This document shows positions 60,780 through 64,000 of a DNA stretch of 64,000 nt, piece by piece. Position 1 is the first letter of the stretch; every line of letters begins with the position of its first letter. Source of the stretch: Acrocarpospora corrugata (GTDB lineage Bacteria; Actinomycetota; Actinomycetes; Streptosporangiales; Streptosporangiaceae); the NCBI RefSeq assembly GCF_009687845.1, contig NZ_BLAD01000074.1, positions 18,200-82,199 of the forward strand, written 5' to 3'. The translations under genes were made by a program, and so were the position numbers. Under the pieces are notes generated by a model. The model did no database searches and was not told the DNA's origin. It saw nothing but the letters and a program-made list of their open reading frames with translations.

Positions 60780-62768
60780 ATGGGTGGAAAGGCGGAGCGT
60801 GACCTCTGGGTGATCATCGGCGCGCTCATGCTCACCCTCCTGCTGGCCGCCCTCGACCAGACCATCGTCTCCACCGCGCTGCCGACCATCGTCAGCGAGT
60901 TCGGCGGCCTGAACCACCTGTCCTGGGTGGTCACCGCCTACCTGCTCGCCGCCACCGTCTCCGCCCCGCTGTGGGGCAAACTCGGCGACCAGTACGGCCG
61001 TAAGGGCCTCTTCCAGGCCGCCATCGTGATCTTCCTGATCGGGTCGGCGCTCTGCGGCCTGGCCCAGAACCTGCAACAGCTGATCTTCTTCAGGGCGCTC
61101 CAGGGCCTGGGCGGCGGCGGCCTCATCGTGCTCGCCATGGCCATCGTCGGCGACGTGGTCGCCCCCCGCGACCGGGGCCGCTACCAGGGCCTGTTCGGCG
61201 GCGTCTTCGCCTTCGCCAGCGTGGTCGGCCCGCTCATCGGCGGCCTGTTCGTGGACCAGCTCAGCTGGCGCTGGGTCTTCTACGTCAACCTGCCCATCGG
61301 GGCCGCCGCCCTGTTGGTGGTCGCCGCCACGCTGCCCGGCCGCCCCCAGCGCACCCGGCACGTCATCGACTACCTGGGCGCGGCCACGCTCTCCGCCGCG
61401 GTCACCTGCGTCGTGCTGATCACCACCTGGGGCGGCACGGAATACGCCTGGAACGCTCCGGAGATCCTCGGCCTGGGCATCATCTCGATCGCGCTGCTCG
61501 TCCTGTTCGTGCTGATCGAACGGCAGGCCGCGGAGCCGTTGCTGCCGCTGCGGCTGTTCCGGATCAACATCTTCTCGGTCAGCGCCGGGCTCGGCTTCAT
61601 CGTCGGCTTCGCCATGATGGGGTCGCTGGTCTACCTGCCGCTGTTCCTGCAGGTCGTGCACGGCGTCTCGGCCACCACCTCGGGCCTCTACCTGCTGCCG
61701 CTGATGGTCGGCCTGCTCGGCATGTCCATCGGCTCCGGCCAGCTGATCAGCAGGACCGGCCACTACCGGGTCTTCCCCATCCTCGGCATGGGCCTGACCA
61801 CCATCGCCATGCTGCTCCTGCAGTCGGTGGACGAGCGCACCTCGCTGACCCTGTGCGGCCTCTACTTCTTCGTGCTCGGCACCGGCCTCGGCATGGTCAT
61901 GCAGGTGCTGGTGATCGCCGTGCAGAACGTGGTCGACTACCCGGACCTCGGGGTGGCCACCTCCTCGGTCACCTTCTTCCGCTCCATCGGCGGCTCCTTC
62001 GGCGTCTCCGTCTTCGGCTCCGTCTTCGCCAGCCGGCTGGCCGGGAACATCACCGGCGCGCTGCGCGGCCAGGACCTCCCGCCGGGCTTCGACCCCAACC
62101 TGATCCAGGGCGACCCGCACTACCTCACCTCGCTGCCCCCGATGGCCGCCGCCCGGATCATCCACGCCTACTCCGAGTCGGTCACCGCCATCTTCCTGTA
62201 CGCGGTCCCCATCACCCTGCTCGGCTTCGCCCTCGCCCTGCTGCTGCGCCAGATCCCGCTCCGCTCCACCATCGGCGCCGCCGCAGGCGACCTCGGCGAC
62301 GGGTACGGCAGGCCACGCGGCGAATCCTCCCAGGCCGAGATCGAGCGCGCCCTCAGCCGCCTGATCCGCCGGGACTCCACCGCCGTCTCCCTCTACACCG
62401 ACCTGGCCCACCGGGCCGGCTACGCCTTCTCCGCCGGGACCACCTGGACGCTCTGCCGGGTCGCCCGCGAGGGCAGCGTCGACCGCGCGGTCCTGGCCGA
62501 ACGCGCCGGGGTCACCGTCGAGCAGGGCCTCCCGTACGTGCAGCCGCTGGTCGACGACGGCCTGGTCGAGCACGCCGCGTCCCAGCTGGTGATCACCGGC
62601 ACCGGCCTGCAGGCCGCGCAGCGGCTGATCCGCGTGCGCCGGGCGGCGCTCGCGCGGCACCTGGACGGCTGGGATCCGGACGCCAACCCCGAGCTCACCG
62701 ACCTGCTCACCCGGCTGGCCACCGAGACCGTCGGCTGCGACTACGACGCGCCCCGCGCCGGGGGTTGA
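60780..62768 (+). CDS. MFS multidrug exporter (DHA2/EmrB-QacA type) with C-terminal winged-helix domain
   Basis: 662 residues. Fourteen-helix DHA2 transporter (about 1-510) with motif LDQTIVSTALPTIVSEFGGL, loop GKLGDQYGRKGLFQAAIVIF and antiporter motif C-like GPLIGGLFVDQLSWRWVFYV. A cytosolic extension of about 150 residues (SSQAEIERALSRLIRRDSTA, VDRAVLAERAGVTVEQGLPY, LVIEHAASQ-like LVEHAASQLVITGTGLQAAQ) resembles a MarR-type winged helix. Such extensions occur in actinobacterial exporters and may sense substrate. It exports drugs or metabolites using the proton gradient. Confidence 0.9.
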   Translation: MGGKAERDLWVIIGALMLTLLLAALDQTIVSTALPTIVSEFGGLNHLSWVVTAYLLAATVSAPLWGKLGDQYGRKGLFQAAIVIFLIGSALCGLAQNLQQLIFFRALQGLGGGGLIVLAMAIVGDVVAPRDRGRYQGLFGGVFAFASVVGPLIGGLFVDQLSWRWVFYVNLPIGAAALLVVAATLPGRPQRTRHVIDYLGAATLSAAVTCVVLITTWGGTEYAWNAPEILGLGIISIALLVLFVLIERQAAEPLLPLRLFRINIFSVSAGLGFIVGFAMMGSLVYLPLFLQVVHGVSATTSGLYLLPLMVGLLGMSIGSGQLISRTGHYRVFPILGMGLTTIAMLLLQSVDERTSLTLCGLYFFVLGTGLGMVMQVLVIAVQNVVDYPDLGVATSSVTFFRSIGGSFGVSVFGSVFASRLAGNITGALRGQDLPPGFDPNLIQGDPHYLTSLPPMAAARIIHAYSESVTAIFLYAVPITLLGFALALLLRQIPLRSTIGAAAGDLGDGYGRPRGESSQAEIERALSRLIRRDSTAVSLYTDLAHRAGYAFSAGTTWTLCRVAREGSVDRAVLAERAGVTVEQGLPYVQPLVDDGLVEHAASQLVITGTGLQAAQRLIRVRRAALARHLDGWDPDANPELTDLLTRLATETVGCDYDAPRAGG

Positions 62769-62873
62769 CCGCCGCCATCCCCGCCGGTTTGATTGAATCT
62801 TCAATGGCCTCAACGGGGAGGCTGCTCTCCCCGCGAGGCCGTGCCGCCGCCCCCCAGGCGAGGAGAACCTGAC

Positions 62874-63689
62874 ATGAGCGAATGGGACGCCACCAGCGTC
62901 GAAGGCAAGGACACCATCCTGCGGGTCGTCCGCGAGGAGGCCGGGCGATTCTTCGCCCTCGCGGAACCCGAGGACGCCTGGGAGGCCCCCACCGCCTGCG
63001 CGGGCTGGCACGTCCGCGACGTGGTCGCGCACATCGTCGACACCACCGAGGGCTACTTCGCCGCTTTCGACGTGGCCCGCGCGGGGGCCCGGCCCGACGA
63101 TCCGTACGGGTTGCCCGCGATGGGCGCCCGGGTCAACGAGCAGGCCATCTCGTTCCGGAACACCACCCAGAAGGAACTCCTCGACCGGGCCCGCGCCGAC
63201 TTCGAGAAGATGCAGGGCATCCTCACCGCCCTCAGCCCCGAGGACTGGACCGGCTTCCTGGTCGTGCACCCCTACATGGGCCCCGTGCCCGCCTACTTCT
63301 ACGCCGCCGGCCAGCTGATGGACTTCGGCGTGCACTCCTGGGACATCCGCGAGGGCACCGGCCGCAACCACGCCATGTCCGGCGACGCCGCCGACCTGCT
63401 GGTGCCGTTCATGCTGGTGCTCTGGCAGTACACCATCAAGGCCGACGCCGACCTGACCCCGTTCTCGGTGGGCCTGCGCATCGGCGGCCGCAACGGCGGC
63501 GACTTCCGGATCGACATCGGCGCCGAGGGCATGGCCTACGCCCCCGGCGACATCACCGGCCTCCCCGCCGTGATCGAGTTCGACGCGGCCAGCATGGTCC
63601 TGACCACCTTCGGCCGCGGCAACTTCGGCACGGTCCGCGGCGACGTCGACCTGGCCAACCGCTTCCTGAACCTGTTCTTCCGCATCTAG
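62874..63689 (+). CDS. Maleylpyruvate isomerase N-terminal-domain (DinB-like) protein
   Basis: 271 residues from ATG 62874 (AGGAGAA upstream). DinB/MDMPI four-helix bundle: a metal-ligand-type His in GWHVRDVVAHIVDTTEGYF, a second in MDFGVHSWDIREG, and a C-terminal SCP2-like domain (FDAASMVLTTFGRGNFGTVR). Family members include mycothiol-dependent enzymes of actinobacteria. The reaction is unknown. Single gene ending in a bidirectional hairpin. Confidence 0.82.
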   Translation: MSEWDATSVEGKDTILRVVREEAGRFFALAEPEDAWEAPTACAGWHVRDVVAHIVDTTEGYFAAFDVARAGARPDDPYGLPAMGARVNEQAISFRNTTQKELLDRARADFEKMQGILTALSPEDWTGFLVVHPYMGPVPAYFYAAGQLMDFGVHSWDIREGTGRNHAMSGDAADLLVPFMLVLWQYTIKADADLTPFSVGLRIGGRNGGDFRIDIGAEGMAYAPGDITGLPAVIEFDAASMVLTTFGRGNFGTVRGDVDLANRFLNLFFRI

Positions 63690-63704
63690 CGCTGCCCTGC
63701 GGCT

Positions 63705-63740
63705 CTGTGACCTGCCGGCGTGAAGCCTGGCAGGTCACAG
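63705..63740. terminator. Bidirectional hairpin between convergent genes
   Basis: Perfect 12-bp inverted repeat CTGTGACCTGCC/GGCAGGTCACAG with a 12-base loop, between the stop codons at 63689 and 63768. No T-run. Confidence 0.65.
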
Positions 63741-63767
63741 TGTGTCAGCCGGCAGGTCGGGTGTCCC

Positions 63768-64000
63768 TTAACCAGGGCTGACCTGGATGAGCCTGGACCG
63801 CCCCAGGATGGGCGGAGACGACGTCGTCATGTTGCGAAGAGCGATTTGCAGGTAAATCTCCTCGCCCCCCAGTTCCGTGTCCACGTCGTCCTCCTTGACG
63901 CGCACCGTCCAGGTCCAGTCGTCCTGCGTAGTCGTGGGGGTCCAGGGCTCTTCCGGGAGCCAGTTCTTCACGATGTCGTCGTCCGACGGGTCGTGCTCCA
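63768..64000 (-). CDS. Hypothetical acidic protein (partial, 5' end outside window)
   Basis: The last 77 codons of a minus-strand gene open to the window edge: EHDPSDDDIVKNWLPEEPW, TWTVRVKEDDVDTELGGEEI, RNMTTSSPPILGRSRLIQVS. Acidic and Trp-rich, no motif recognised. It faces the preceding gene across a hairpin. Confidence 0.6.
   Translation of the reverse strand, partial: EHDPSDDDIVKNWLPEEPWTPTTTQDDWTWTVRVKEDDVDTELGGEEIYLQIALRNMTTSSPPILGRSRLIQVSPG

Noticed and set aside
60741..63371. 876-codon minus-strand frame opposite the MFS and following gene
   Set aside because: Crosses two genes and an intergenic region; low-complexity translation only.

Overview
The window is high-GC actinobacterial chromosome. 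Long open antisense frames in most genes, GTG/TTG starts with GGAGG-type ribosome sites, an Lsr2 paralog, a LAL-type LuxR regulator, secreted cellulose- and chitin-active enzymes and a family 2B encapsulin all point to a mycelial actinomycete. Streptosporangiaceae or a close relative is my inference; no rRNA or housekeeping marker is present to prove it. No tRNA, rRNA, CRISPR array, prophage or intact insertion sequence was seen.

Layout. 1-4.0 kb: two secreted proteins, a partial CBM2/Cip1-like protein and an ExeM-like nuclease. 4.1-10.4 kb: a histidine kinase/response regulator pair divergent from a MacB-like efflux system (adaptor, ATPase, permease) and a lipoprotein, with a shared repeat motif in two promoters. 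10.4-15.3 kb: an HNH protein, then an operon of two family 2B encapsulin shell proteins and a polyprenyl diphosphate synthase that is the likely cargo. 15.3-16.8 kb: decayed TetR, esterase and ABC-exporter genes around a 24-bp palindrome. 16.8-19.7 kb: a three-gene module (CDP-glycerol glycerophosphotransferase-like, unknown, PfkB kinase). 19.7-20.7 kb: two envelope proteins behind a sigma-B-like promoter. 20.8-28.7 kb: a LAL regulator and a complete branched-chain amino-acid-type (Liv) ABC importer. 28.8-31.1 kb: PucR and LacI regulators.

31-44.8 kb is a mosaic of single genes: AlkZ-like protein, DUF3152 protein, CHAP hydrolase, PuuE-like deacetylase, PemK/MazF-like protein, YjbR protein, a broken Uma2 gene, metallo-beta-lactamase-fold hydrolase, Lsr2 paralog, PHP phosphatase, hydrolase/TetR, two membrane proteins, methionine aminopeptidase and an XRE regulator. 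It is rich in short tandem repeats, several of which extend past gene 3' ends. 44.8-49.5 kb: Tex and a large GH18 chitinase. 49.7-58.1 kb: a double-domain IclR regulator divergent from a protocatechuate operon pcaI-J-H-G-B-L plus pobA. Together these would convert 4-hydroxybenzoate to 3-oxoadipyl-CoA; the thiolase pcaF is not here. 58.1-64 kb: methyltransferase, CGNR zinc-finger regulator, Ppx/GppA, a 56-residue membrane protein coupled to an MFS exporter with a C-terminal winged helix, a maleylpyruvate-isomerase-like protein and a partial gene.

The most striking system is the two-shell encapsulin locus with a prenyl synthase start overlapping the shell stop codon.
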